Of a stretch of DNA of 64,000 nucleotides, positions 11,003-23,203 are shown one piece after another. Origin of the DNA: Straminergon stramineum (taxonomy: Eukaryota > Streptophyta > Bryopsida > Hypnales > Calliergonaceae); the NCBI GenBank assembly GCA_963920665.1, contig OY987271.1:18169350-18233349 (forward strand). The letters run 5' to 3'. A program made the position numbers and the translations under genes. Numbering within the stretch: the stretch's first letter is position 1; every line of letters starts with the position of its first letter. Under the pieces are notes generated by a model, which was not told where the DNA came from, did not search any database, and was given only the letters and a program-made list of their open reading frames with translations.

Positions 11003-12535
11003 AATGTAACATTCCTACATTGCACATATACTCTTGCCAAGTACTACCCTTACATGTTTTGAAATTGTTCAACTTCTAGCGTTAACTAAAGATGGAAAGA
11101 AATCAGTACAATTCATTGTAGAAGATACAAGATTCAATTATATATCATTGATTCTTTTGTTGTAAAATAAATGAGAAGCGCTTGAAATGGAATAGAAGAG
11201 GATGCCATTCTTCGACAAAAGTCCATTGAATGAAGAGAAATTAGTGTCTTGACTTCATCCAAATCCTATAAATGCAAAGTGTCCCACTTTCAAAATTTGA
11301 TAGGAATTGGCTTGTGATATTTTCATGCATATACTGGGAGTAGATGTTCATAGCATTGTTTATTGGTTGGATATAGTGAGTTCTAATGACAAGTATGGAA
11401 GTTCTACTTGTCTTTTGGTTTGCCAAAGATATTCATGTCTATGGTGCATGCACTTTTCAAATCCAAATGCTTCTTTCAGGTGCTCCATTCACTACACTTT
11501 CCTTCTCACCCTTCTATCACCTTAAGATTAACAAGCTTCTCCTCTTACACAATGTAATCATCCTAGATGATATAAGGCTATTGTATGAGTTCCCTATAAA
11601 AAAGTAAAAAAGGACAACAAATATACATAATCAAACAAATTATTAACTAAAAAACAAAAAAATTAACAAAAAACCTTGATGAAATACCCTATTTTAAACC
11701 TCTACATGGCAAAAATGGATCTCATGCATAGTTGCACTATAATTCCAAAGAAATTAGTGACTAAATGCACAAAAAATATTCTATTTGCCATATTGGAAGG
11801 AGGGGCCCTTCGAAATAGTGATTGGACATGCTAACTCATTTGTCCTAGATATATCAACACCTACATGTGCACCTCATGTTAGTGAACTTCCAAGTCAACA
11901 AAGGGATGAAAAATAATATTTTTTTCCTATACAACCAGAATGTCATCAATAAGCAGTCTACCATGACTGCAAACCCAAAACACTGTAGTAGTTGAGTATA
12001 TCTTAGAAAAGGACTTTCAAACATTTTGATCACATTCTGGTTGGCAAAATAGAAAGGACTTCTAGATGTTTAAATCCCATTTTTCTTATAGTATATTTTG
12101 ATCAAATTAATCAACTTAGGTTGTATCATAGTAAACAAGGATGTTCTATTTTGGCCCTAGGGAGATCACTCTTGAGTTTTTAGAAAAGTAAATGAATTAT
12201 AAGATAGGATCCATTCAATTCAAATTTCAAAGGAGAATTTTTTTATATTATATATAGGGCTACTATAGGGTCCATGAAATTCCACATTTAGTTTCATAGT
12301 GTACAACCTATACATGCATGTAGTAGATGGAAAGAAAAATTTGTAAATGAAGGTAGCTACGGGGAAAATTTGGACACTTAAATTTTGTATGTAAGATAGT
12401 TCTACTTAAAAACCTTCATGAAGGAATGAACAAAAAAACATAGGATATTGGAATACACCCTTAAAGCTTTTATATAAAAATATGGTCAACTCAAATGCAA
12501 TAATGAAGGTAAATAGCCCCACATCAAATACCCTC
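11003..12535. other. AT-rich intergenic
   Basis: No gene, RNA or bounded repeat was recognised here. Short frames around 11240-11610 show no domain and no credible exon borders. Confidence 0.4.
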
Positions 12536-13454
12536 TTAACCCATTAAGGACCAAGTTGCGTTTTTTGGCAACATAGATACTTTAGGGTAGCTCACCACAA
12601 ATGGAATTTTCATTTATTTTCTTTGAAATTTTCACACAACATGTGGATGAGGAATATCTTTAAGGCCCAATAATTTTCATAACTTTTGACTATACGGTTG
12701 AATTGTTCTTGCATGATATGTTGTTTCTTTCTCAACTCAGGCAATTTGATCAAATAAAAAATATCAATTTTTTCAAAAACAAAAATTTGAAATAGGTTTT
12801 TAAGCTTCATATGTATATGGAAAGATTTGAATGATTCCACTTTGATCAATGAGTCAAAAGTTATGAAGAATTTTAGTTTGTGAATAGTTATGGATTATCC
12901 ACTCTAAAGTCCTTTATTTAACTCAATTTTGAATAGTTTTTGAAATAAAATAAAATCTCAGGATTCAAATTGTTTATAACCACATTACAACCATTGGATT
13001 GAAATTTTTCAATTCCATAAGTAAATTATCAACAATTTAATATTTTGAATCATTCTCTACTTCTTTCTACTTACTATTTTTTTCCTATATGTTGTACAAA
13101 TCCAAATGATCTAAAATTTTTCAAGCATGTAGCCAACTTTCCTTGAAGAAGAAATTCAAAGGAACACCACCATTATGGACATTTTTTCATACAAATGTGA
13201 CCTTGTGAAGTGCAATTGCCTAGTTTTTCACAAGGTTGAAAAAATGATTCTTGTCAACTCAAACATTAATATCCTATAATCTATACAACAAAAAAATTTG
13301 AAATTTTTTTAACATCTTTTCAAACTAGCTTACTATAGGATCCTATGATTACATGTGTACAATTTGTTTTTTTCAAAAATTTGATACTTGTACTAGAAAT
13401 GGCAGTTTTGGAGCATTTTTGGTGAAAACATAGTCAAAGAACTTCAAGGGTTAA
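12536..13454 (+). mobile_element. TTAA-bounded element, copy 2
   Basis: TTAA followed by CCCATTAAGGACCAAG begins the element, and CTTCAAGGG followed by TTAA ends it. The inside is homologous, in opposite orientation, to 55872-56823. Shared blocks include TTTTTTGGCAACATAG near the left end and CCTATATGTTGTACAA near the middle. It is non-coding. Confidence 0.65.
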
Positions 13455-13619
13455 CTTAGTTGTATACCTTAAATTACAAGGAGCAATCTCCTTGAGGTTT
13501 GGGCACTTTTGAAAACTACAAAGCTCAATTTGTTTTGGAAGCTTTGTTTACATATGACATTAATCTAAAGATTCTCTTCTCAATTATAGAGTTTCATTGA
13601 ATGTAAAGAAATCCTTTTT

Positions 13620-13637
13620 TACACACACACATGCGTG

Positions 13638-13673
<36 letters not shown>

Positions 13674-13676
13674 CAT
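13620..13676. repeat. compound microsatellite (CA)n-(CT)n-(TA)n
   Basis: ACACACACA is followed by a CT dinucleotide run and then a long AT dinucleotide run. This is simple-sequence DNA with no other content. Confidence 0.9.
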
Positions 13677-13988
13677 GTTGGTTGATTACTGTTGGTAACC
13701 TACCCAAGGCGAATCTAAGAAACTTAATTAGTTATCAAGATTGTCAAAGAAGGTATGGAGTTATTTATTTTGATTGACTCTATAGTTGTGGAATGAGGTA
13801 TCTAGGGAGAATTTTTTTATAGAATTGAAGGTTTGTGTTGTTAACTCTAAGACTTTATATAGATCATAGACAATAATCCTTTGAGAGTTGTTGGTTTAGT
13901 TGTAGTAGTGGTGTAATCAAAGATGATCATGATCCTATTGATGTACAAGATTCCATTAGGAGTGGCAAAAAGGAGGTTCACTTGACAA

Positions 13989-14313
13989 CACTATAACAAA
14001 ACATGGTAAAAAAATACTGTAGTCAAAATCCACTACGATTCTTTTTGCCACGTTTTTGTAGAGGCCCATTACAGGCACAACCAATGTTTTTTGCGATTTT
14101 CCACTGCAATTTTTGGGGCGTGTAATATGCCACTGGAAAGGTATTGAAAATACCTTTTGAATGGTATATTACACGCCCCAAAATTCCATAAGTTGTAGTA
14201 GATAATCGCAAAAGAAGCTAACAACCCACTACGTGCGCAGGCACAAAAACATGGCAAAAAGAACCATAGTTGATTTTGACTACGGGTTTTTTTTACCATG
14301 TTTTGTTATAGTG
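13989..14313. mobile_element. CACTA-type MITE with long inverted arms
   Basis: The termini are CACTATAACAAAACATGG and its reverse complement ending TTGTTATAGTG. They are flanked by a 3-bp direct repeat, CAA (13986-13988 and 14314-14316), as expected for CACTA transposition. Most of the 325 bp is an inverted repeat: the two central arms each contain GGGGCGTGTAATAT or its complement. The whole element could fold into a long hairpin. It has no coding capacity. Confidence 0.85.
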
Positions 14314-15286
14314 CAATAGTAGTAGTGCAATTGAGGATAATTTATCATGAATTTATTGTTGTGCATGAATCTAATGGAACTATAGATGGGAATTCAATTG
14401 GTAGAAAAAATATTAGCTAGAGTAGAAGATGATTATCATCAAATTGTTAAAGTGTTGTCATACTTTGAGAAGTATTGTAGGGTATAGTAATCTTATAAAT
14501 TTTTCTCTTCAAGTTGTATAATACTCCACACATTGTATATGTTCAAACCCTCATTGTGGCCAAATTAAATCGCCTTTAGAAGTGTAAATTGCCCACTACA
14601 TTCTGCTAGTATTTGTGATTCTAGATAGATTGCTTATAGGTAGATTAGTACCACGCATGAATAGTTTTGGGTACTAGATTAAAAACTATGTCCCAAGTAT
14701 TTCTAAAGCCCTTCTAATTGCAATGGACTTCTTCCATGGGTTCTCACTTTCTACTTGGTGATTTTAGTTGCTTGTTGGATTGTTCCTTGCTTCCTACATT
14801 CATCATGATTTTCATTTTCATTTTCCATTGCCAAAGGCATACCCAAATCATAATTTTCTTTATTACCAGTGCGATGAACAATCTATTTACTATGTTTTCT
14901 TTGTGAGCACAATCAAACTAGGGGGAGGTAATTTATACTTCTCCCCATAGGATCATCCATAGAATCACCCAATCATAGTTTCTCTATTCTCATCCTTATA
15001 GGATTATATAAGCATGTTTCTTAGACTTCACATAGCTTAAACACTTGTACCATACCACTAACTACAGTCATTTATTCTTCATTATTTTTTTGTCATTACC
15101 ATTAGTTGCAGTCATTGTTGCTTTATTACCTATCAATTTAATTCCATTTGTTTATGAACAAGGGAGTCAACAAATTGCCCATGTAATCACATTCCATTTT
15201 GTTTGTTTATCAACCTCGATTGAGTCAATGTGTTAAAAAAATAAGAATATAGGTGTGAACAACCACTATTTTATAAGGAGATATGA

Positions 15287-15331
<45 letters not shown>

Positions 15332-16440
15332 TTCACATGCTATCATTATGTAATTTTCCAATGGGACCTATTATTCCATACCCTATAATACTTTACAGAT
15401 GTCCAATGCCATTTTCGATACCCTATATTACTCTAAATCCATTTGTAATTTTTGGCCCCCATTTTTTTAATATACCCTATCATTTGTTCACACATATGTT
15501 GCTACTCCAACCGCTCACTATCCCCCCACGAGTTATCAACTTGAGTTACATGTATCCCTAAACAAATTCTTATTTTTGCATATATTAGTGCATAGCATTG
15601 GTGTTTTTCAATGTAATTATTCTCAATGAGGACAAGAACATTGAGCACAAAAGAAAGATCTTTAGTAGTTGGAATGCGACAAATTGGAATGAAATGTAAA
15701 GGATATTGCAAAGAAAATGAATACACCATGTTCAACTATTTCTATTGTTCTAAAAAGTAGAAGGTTTCTAGTAGCAAAGTTACTCATAAGCCAAGTCACA
15801 AGCCTTGGAAGTTGTCATATTGTGTAATTAGAGACTTGTCTCATCTCATCAATCAAGATTGACGTCAAACTCTTGGAGTGATTCAAAGCTCTTTTTAATT
15901 TTGTATGAAGTGCCAAAGTGGCAATATAAGATGTTATAATAGTGCTCCAAATTTCAACATCCATCCACATATTGGATAGAAAATATCACATTAGTACATG
16001 CCACATATCCATAATCATGTTTTCATTGACAATCTGGCGATTACATCTAAGACTTTTTTAAATTTGGAATTTTTTGACAAAAAATTTTACAATTTTTTGT
16101 CATTATTTAGCCAAATTATTATTTTTTGGTGCAATCTAACACTATTTCGCCCCCCCCAAAGCCCTAGAGTTATTGTAAGAAATTTTAGCATGCATCATAT
16201 ATATACATAGGCTTGGCTTTACGAACCGCATTGCTCCAAAAAAAACCCAATGAAGAATACAAAGCAAAGAGACTAGCATTTGCTCATGAACACTAGCATT
16301 AGATAGAAGAAGATTGGAAGTAAGTTGTCTAGATTTGTCGTGCCCCTTAGTGACACTTACCACCTTAAGTTCACCTTTCAATGCTTTCCAAGCACTTAAC
16401 ACTTTAGTGACACCAAGGGTCACGCTCTCCTAACACTGCA
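14314..16440. other. AT-rich intergenic with (ATT)n run
   Basis: The main identifiable feature is a trinucleotide ATT microsatellite at about 15286-15332. Short frames in this stretch are AT-driven and carry no domain. No gene is annotated. Confidence 0.5.
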
Positions 16441-17620
16441 CATGCCACGCACATCCAATGTTAGTCCCCAATTCCAACTCTTTGTGCTAAGCCCCAATCA
16501 CCGGGACTACTAGCACCTACACACCCATCATGACACCAGGGCATGTTACTTGGTAACATGGGACGGGACTTCCATCTTATTGTGCAAGGACCCATGGTGA
16601 CACTACTCACCATGGTCCTAACTACCCTTGAGTGTCACCCCAACTCCATACTAGGCTTATTATGTATTTGCTACTTTCCACTTCGTCACTAATCGGGACT
16701 CCCAATTCGGGACACCTCAACATAGCTTAGCAAGGAGTGAGACTCCACCCAACCAATGCCATGGGATATGCATAAGTGTCCCATAGTGCCTTGGAGTGGT
16801 GGTGAACCCACACCACCAACTTTGAGTCACTAAAACTCACCAAGGCTCCAAGAGGGAGGGAGGAGGGAGACCAACCCCTCCTATAGTACTCTCTGTGGGA
16901 TTCAGCAGACCCCCCCCTTGTATATCAAAGGGGACTCCCAAACCCACTTTGGTTTTGGAAGACCACCCCATTTCTCTCGATTCGCCCTTGTTTGGGACTC
17001 CCGAACTTCCACCCAGCATAACTTTGTGGTCTGGGATCCAAATCTCACATGCAAGCCCATTTTCGACATCTAATCGACAAGTAGATGCCGATGGACTACT
17101 CACTTGCTCCATTTGGACAAGTCCTTGCGAAGTTATCGCCCTCCAAAGATTCGGATCCACTAGGAGAGGCGTCACGCCTTCACCACGGTGCTTCTCTTGG
17201 CCATAACTTGAGGCTCCTACCTTAGAACCTCATAATGCTTGTCAATCTAGCATCCTTGTGTTTTTAGCTTTCTAAGGATATGCTACATGACATACTTCAT
17301 GAAGGGATTCCTCATGAACCCCTCCCTCCTAGCCCTTAAGTGTCCAGGCACCACCGAGACACCCCCACCTTTGAACGCCCATAACTTTTGACTCACAAGT
17401 CCAAATCACGCATTCTTTAGACGACTAGAAGCGTCTCCTCAAGATCTTTCCAAGCATGTATTACACGCCCCCAAATTCGTCCGGATTAGAGTGCTACCAC
17501 GCTCTGATTGCTCGGGACTCCTAGTCCCCCTCACCTCATCTCTTGCAAGGCTTGGGGAGTCACCCCCAATGTCCCCCTTGCTCACCAAGGTGGCACGGGC
17601 ACGCCTCGTGATGAGGGTCG
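16441..17620. repeat. dispersed repeat, family R, copy A
   Basis: A higher-GC island of about 1.2 kb in AT-rich surroundings. Positions 17000-17620 align in the same direction with 54781-55440 (shared CCTCCAAAGATTCGG, GGACTACTCACT). Positions 16441-17000 align with the reverse complement of 53924-54480 (shared CTAATCGGGACTC, ACCAACCCCTCCTATAGTAC). So the two halves are in a different relative orientation here than in copy C. No protein domain was seen. The far end resembles a retrotransposon LTR edge in other copies, but the class is not settled. Confidence 0.6.
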
Positions 17621-17699
17621 TGACAAGATTGAAGAGTCATGTTTTGAGATTGAGAAGATTTCTCAGCTTATTAAAGTGTGGGAGAAGTATATGAGAGAT

Positions 17700-18100
17700 A
17701 TACAAAGAATTGTCTAATGCCTACACTTACTATAGGTCTAGTCAAATACCTATGATAGTTTTTGATGTTTCATAGATTTTGACAAGAATCCTAGAGTCAT
17801 CATGCTTCAAGGTGAAAGAAGTGCCATCTATTTTGTTCATAGCATTTATAATGGCACATTGAGTGGTTTCTATTGTAAGCACAATCATTTTGATGAACTC
17901 AAGCTTCTGGAAGATGGTGCTCCAATCTACAAGGTAAATTTCTAGAGAAGTAGAGACAAGCTCATGGTACAAAGAAATTAGATTGGCCTCCTAATTCACT
18001 AGATTTAAATCCCATAGAGAACCTTTGGAAGATAGTCAAAGATTTGTTGCAACAACAAAACAAGCTAGAAACAAGCGAGAAATAATATAAACAATCCAAG
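17700..18100 (+). pseudogene. Tc1/mariner-type transposase remnant
   Basis: Broken frames on the plus strand retain hallmark motifs of a Tc1-type DDE transposase. IVFDVS near 17755 fits the first catalytic Asp block. FVHSIYNGTLSGFY then LLEDGAPIYK carries the second Asp at 17913-17915. DWPPNSLDLNPIENLW carries Glu at 18017-18019. The D-to-E distance is about 34 codons and includes a 1-nt frame change, matching the DD34E spacing of Tc1-like enzymes. Stops and frameshifts between blocks show it is dead. The N-terminal DNA-binding part was not found. Confidence 0.72.
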
Positions 18101-18211
18101 CAATATAGAATCAAATATCTCTAGAGCAATTGCAAAGGCTCATTTCTAATATGCTCAATGGAATGCAAGTTGTAATTTCAACAAAGGTTGGCAATACTAG
18201 ATGGTACTTAG

Positions 18212-19360
18212 CACTAGAAGAAAAACTTGTTTGCCACAACCGACTAAGATGCAACTTAGTGTCCTAAACAACTATCTAGCAACTAGCCCTCTCTATTTCC
18301 ACCAAATTCTTACGTCATTGTTATATATCAATAGTAAAATGTTTTAGTTGCAAAGTAGTTGTAGAATGAAGTGAATACAATGTTTTAGTTGCATAATTAA
18401 TAGTTATAGAGTGAAATATAGGATTACAAGAGTTTTAACAAAGTTCAAATTCAGAATGAATGTGAATTATTCTCCATCTCATATTCATCATAGTTGTTGA
18501 TGTGGATAAGTTTAGGTTGTGTGGAATCCACCATGTCAATTTGCAATAGCAAAGAATGACTAGGAAACAACTAGAAAGCAACTACAATTGTAAAATGAGG
18601 TTAATTGTTTCCTAGTCAATTTCTAGTTGTTTTTTAGGGTATTTCCAATTGTTCCTAAGTTGTATCAAAGTTTTTTTTTAGTCGCTTATTAGTTGTTTCC
18701 AAGTCATTTCCTAGTTGTTTTTGAAGTCATTATTTAGTCATTTATTAGTGGTTTTTAGTCATTTCCGAAGTCATTTTCTAATTGTCTTACATCAATTGTA
18801 CTATATCGATTGTGAAGAGTACCATTAGGTTGGACATATAAGACATGTAAGTTGTTGTATTCTAGTGTAATGAATTTTGTCAAGAGAATTCAAAGATTTA
18901 TACATTTTGTAGACTACTACATTTTGTTGATTTTTACAATTTGTAGCTTTCTAGAATGTGTAGATATCTACAATTTGTAGATTTCTTCATTCTATAGAAA
19001 TCTAGAAATATTTAATCCAATTTTTTTAAAATGAAACTAGTGAAATCTATTAAATCTATGATTGAAATATTTTAAATTTCAAAAATTATAATATTGATTG
19101 TAAATGAGTTGCCAACAAGTTGTACAACTCTTCAATTGAGTGATTGAACTCATGTGGCATCAAATACGATATAAGCAACCACGTTAGAAAAGTTCATCGA
19201 TGAAGTTCCAAATAGGTTGCCACAACTTGCAACTACAATCCTACATGCAACTTGTCCATTGCAATTGGGGGCTCCAAATTAGCACTAGTTGCAAAATGTC
19301 CTATGCAATAGAAAACCCATTGTTTTTTGTAGTCGCAAAAACTCTCATTTTCTTCTAGTG
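18212..19360. mobile_element. non-autonomous CACTA-type transposon
   Basis: Both ends carry CACTAGAAGAAAA, inverted at the right end as TTTTCTTCTAGTG. The flanking triplets are TAG and TAC, two of three bases matching. Subterminal regions are full of short direct and inverted motifs based on CTAGTTGTTTC and AGTCATTTC, typical of transposase-binding repeats in CACTA elements. No transposase ORF is present. Confidence 0.65.
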
Positions 19361-21478
19361 TACTGTATAGAAGACATCCAAATTATTGTATGATTTTGAT
19401 TCTAACTTACATATCATGCTAAAAATAAAAGTGTTAGTATCACAAGGCAAATCCCTTAATTGTTAATTGTAATATTTTGATCCTTGTCAAACTTATGAAT
19501 ACGCCCACCATATCAAAGTGCAAATCCATTTATTGTTATATAATTTTGATTATGACTTACATATCTCACTAAGAATAAAATGCTAGCATGAAAATGGAAT
19601 TCCTTATAAAAGTTGATCATTTGGATATTAGACATTAGAGACTTGTCTAGATGAAGCATTGAATGATAAATCATATTTTATTTTGGTAGATTTAAATTGA
19701 CATGCATAGAGTTATTGATGGCCTTTGCTAGACATTCAAGACTAACCTTAACAGACCAATAACTTTTTGAGACAAATGGCTTTAGTAGTGAATGACAAAC
19801 AAACCAAGTAATGACAAAAAATAAATGGCCTATGGTAGATGAAATGATGTAAAAGCTAAAAGTCACACAATAGTTTAAATAAATTAGCACTCCAAAGGAT
19901 GTTTGTCCCAAGGGAGTAAGAATTTGCCTTTGGAACAAATGTCAAATTACTAATAGAGATTGAAGTCATTTTCTTAGGGTGAAAAAGAAGAAATTTTCTT
20001 ATTATGTAGAGTTAGAGGGGCCATCTTCATTCTTCTTCATCCATCTTGTCTTTGTTCATTGTATAAACATATTAAACATTAGGAGACATGGGCCATACAA
20101 TAATAATAAGTCCAAGCCTAGCTTTGAGGATTATGCTTGTAGCATAAAAGTAAAATTAAGGATGAAATTGTCGCTTCTACCTCAAAGTCTACATTGAAGC
20201 ATGCACCTTAGCTGATTGTCCATTCTAAACAAAGTGGAAACCCAATTGAAATTGCAAATGAGTAGAACATAGGTTGTCACAAATTTAGATAATATACACT
20301 ATATGCATATACTTGTTTATTGCAAATTGTCATTTTTACATACATCATGATTTCTACTAATTGATTCCAAATTGCCTTTAGCTAGCAAAGTGTTGGATTA
20401 ATTACAAATTCAAGTCTACAAGTAGGGTAGAATTTAAGTTGCAAGCCTCGTAGTAGTTGAGTGTTTTGTTGAAACAAAATTATTTAAAATTCTCATAGAG
20501 TGTTTCAATATAATAGTTGTTGTCTTTTCTTACCATTGTGCCCTTGAATTATAGAATAATTTTTTTTTTGTTATAGTACATCTTTGCACATTTGTTTTCC
20601 AGTTTTCCTTACCCTAAAATCAAAAGTTAGAGAGCATCTTTAGCTCTACAATGGCAACAAGGCCAATATGATTCTTGAAAATGATATTTTTTCATCCTAT
20701 TATTTTGAAAAGGAGATTGATCTAATTAATCACCTAAAAATATCCATGATTCCTAGGATTCTAAGATAAACTCTTCAAATTTATAGGTGCTCATTTTTAT
20801 TTCAAAAAAATAAAATAGTAGTCAAAAAAAAATTTATCTCCCTTTTTTAACTTCTTCCTTGAAAAACTTGTGTATTTCAAAGAATTGGAGAGAACTTTTG
20901 TTTTTATTTGGTCTTATTGGATAAATATGTATAAAAAAACCACCCAATTTATCCCATGATTGTATTGACAAATCTTCCAAGGAAGCTATGAGAAAAATAT
21001 ATGGACATGTCTCACATGTGGCAAGTCCAAAACTCAATTGAAGCCTTCATCTATATTACACAAGATAATTCAATTTGTAAGAGAGTTTGAACTAGATGTG
21101 TGATACTCTTTAAACAAATTTGGATGAATGTTGGGTGAATGTTGTCTAGTGAGTGTGAACATTTGGATGAATTTTAGAGATTGATGTACATGAAATCTAG
21201 ATGAAAATAGACAATTGGAATGAAAATTAGATGAAAATACCAACAATAGGGGTGGTATGAAAATAGTGTAGAATCCATTTTATTGACTATTATAAGTCTT
21301 CCTCTAAAATTCACATAATTTTTAAAGTAACCTACATGAAGGTCAAATTTGGCATAATCTAAGTCATTTTTGTAAAAGAAAGTGCCACATCATTAAAAAG
21401 TTTAGAATCTACAATTTGTCAACAAATATCATGTGGTTATCATTATTTCATGGGTTCACACGTTAATTTACAATTTAG
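19361..21478. other. AT-rich intergenic
   Basis: I recognised no gene or bounded repeat. Frames near 19678-20197 and 20834-21037 are short and lack domains. Confidence 0.4.
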
Positions 21479-21599
21479 CGCATCATTACGATGCATTACT
21501 TTACAATTTAATGCACAGTTATGATGCATTACTTTCAATTTGAAAGTAATGCATCATAACTGTGCACTAAATTATAAAGTAATGCATCGTAATGATGCG
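21479..21599. repeat. near-perfect 121-bp palindrome
   Basis: Two arms of about 60 bp start CGCATCATTACGATGC and end in the complement GCATCGTAATGATGCG, with only a few mismatches and essentially no loop. Each arm holds two copies of an ATGATGCATTACTTT-like motif. It would extrude as a cruciform or form an RNA hairpin, and is probably a foldback element. Confidence 0.85.
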
Positions 21600-21611
21600 A
21601 TAAAGCCCTTT

Positions 21612-22350
21612 GTGAGGACAGGTGCAAGGGCTTGGTTTTGTGATGTTTAGACCTACAATGTGAAAGTTATTGAAGTTTGAAGTTTTTATGAATTAAAAAA
21701 TAAGATAATTATTTTTTCTTTAATTTTGGTTGTGGCAACATCACAAGGTACACTCACTAGTTGAAGTTATTGCAATTAATGTGGCCTATAGTAATAACAC
21801 TATCTTACACTACAATACATGAAGGTCTAATTCAACACTAAGGTGCTCAAATTGAATTACTACATCAAATTATCAAGGAGCCATGTCACTTCACACCATT
21901 CACAAGATGGCATCATCACAAAGTTTAGAACTTGTGATTTGTTAAAATTTATAAAATCTTTGAAATTCAATAACTTTCACAACACAAGTCAAAATGCCAC
22001 AAAACCAAGCCCTACTTGCATCCCTCTTGGCAAAGAACTTTCCAACAATATCAAGAAAGTAATGGGGGGATGTATAGTCCAAGAGATCTCACCATAACAA
22101 AACAAAACAAAAAACCTAATTTGGTAAACCTCATATGGACTTGTGTGTCCTACTACAGTTGCCATAGTCAAAATAAAAGTAAAAGCATTTTTTTATTTTT
22201 AAAAATAAAAATCAAATAAGAAATTCAAAGCTTTTACATCGTAAGTCGAAATGCCACAAATCAAAGCCCATGCACCCTTCCTCGCAAAGAGCTTTCCAAC
22301 AGTACCAAGAACATGGCCGGAGGATGCACAATCCGGGAGATCTCAACATA
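21612..22350. repeat. cluster of direct and inverted repeats
   Basis: A segment at about 21965-22110 (CAAAATGCCACAAAACCAAG through AAGAGATCTCACCATAAC) is repeated directly at about 22240-22350. Part of it recurs inverted at about 21620-21690 (GGGCTTGGTTTTGTGATG). The arrangement suggests nested copies of one small element around the palindrome at 21479. Confidence 0.6.
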
Positions 22351-22485
22351 ACAAACAAAACAAACAAACAAAACAAATAGCCTAATTTAAAGGTAAAAGG
22401 CATGGATGGATGCATAGATGGATATGGAAACAAGAACCTTGCATCGGGAACTAATCCCCCCACTGTCTTAGTACTATTGCAATAG

Positions 22486-22662
22486 TGTTTCAATGGTTAC
22501 GTAGTCCAGTATTAAAAATGTATTGTTGTAGTACAACATTAGTATTGCAATAAAATATTTTTTAGTGAGAGCTGTGCATTCCATTGAAACTATATTATTG
22601 TAGTACTACTTTTGTACATTAACAATATACTTTCAATACTGGATTGTGTAACCATTGAAACA
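22486..22662. mobile_element. small MITE with 30-bp-class TIRs
   Basis: TGTTTCAATGGTTACG at the left is matched by an inverted TGTAACCATTGAAACA at the right, and the similarity continues inward through TCCAGTATT. The element is 177 bp. I could not define a target-site duplication. Confidence 0.6.
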
Positions 22663-23203
22663 ATAATGTTTCGATGGGGGGTTACTTTCCTGATGCGGCT
22701 CTTCTTTCCAGGACAGTATAGAAGATGGAAAGACGGATTAGAAGCTACTTATTTCTTTTTCCCACTGCCTTGATGAAAAAGCAGTCGCCAACCTTTCGAT
22801 AATGTAAGGTGGGATGCACAACCACAAGAGCCGTTCAAAATCTACCCCTGGTTTTCATTCCAGCCCCCTTTGCAAGCTTAAAAGTCTGTGCTTGCGTTCA
22901 CCTCGTGCGGAGCTTATCACCACCGATGTCGCAGTGGCGATTCATTGCGGCTCCGCCCGCTTCGTGTTGCAAGCCTTTGCTTCCTCGCCCAAACCCTTGC
23001 TGTGTTTCGTAAGGTCACTGTTTGCTAATAATTTGCGATTTTCTCGACGTGATTTGGTGGCGACTTTATTCTTTTCTCGTCGTCCTTGGGGAGGGGATTT
23101 AGGGTTCCGGGGTCGGTGGTCCCAGGAGGTGCGACTGGGAGGGAGGCTTTTGTTTCGAATGCGTGAGAGTTGGTGAGGAGGAGTGGGATTAGGGTTTTTC
23201 ACT
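22663..23203 (+). promoter_or_regulatory. upstream region and 5' leader of the Msp1 gene
   Basis: GC content rises sharply from about 22830, after AT-rich repeats, and stays high up to the ATG at 23204. AGGGTTTTTC just before the start is typical of plant leaders. The overlapping frames here differ in every phase and have no domain, so I treat this as leader and promoter rather than coding. Confidence 0.45.

Noticed and set aside
15283..15561. 92-codon ORF starting with a polytyrosine run
   Set aside because: It is a translation of the ATT microsatellite and adjoining AT-rich DNA.
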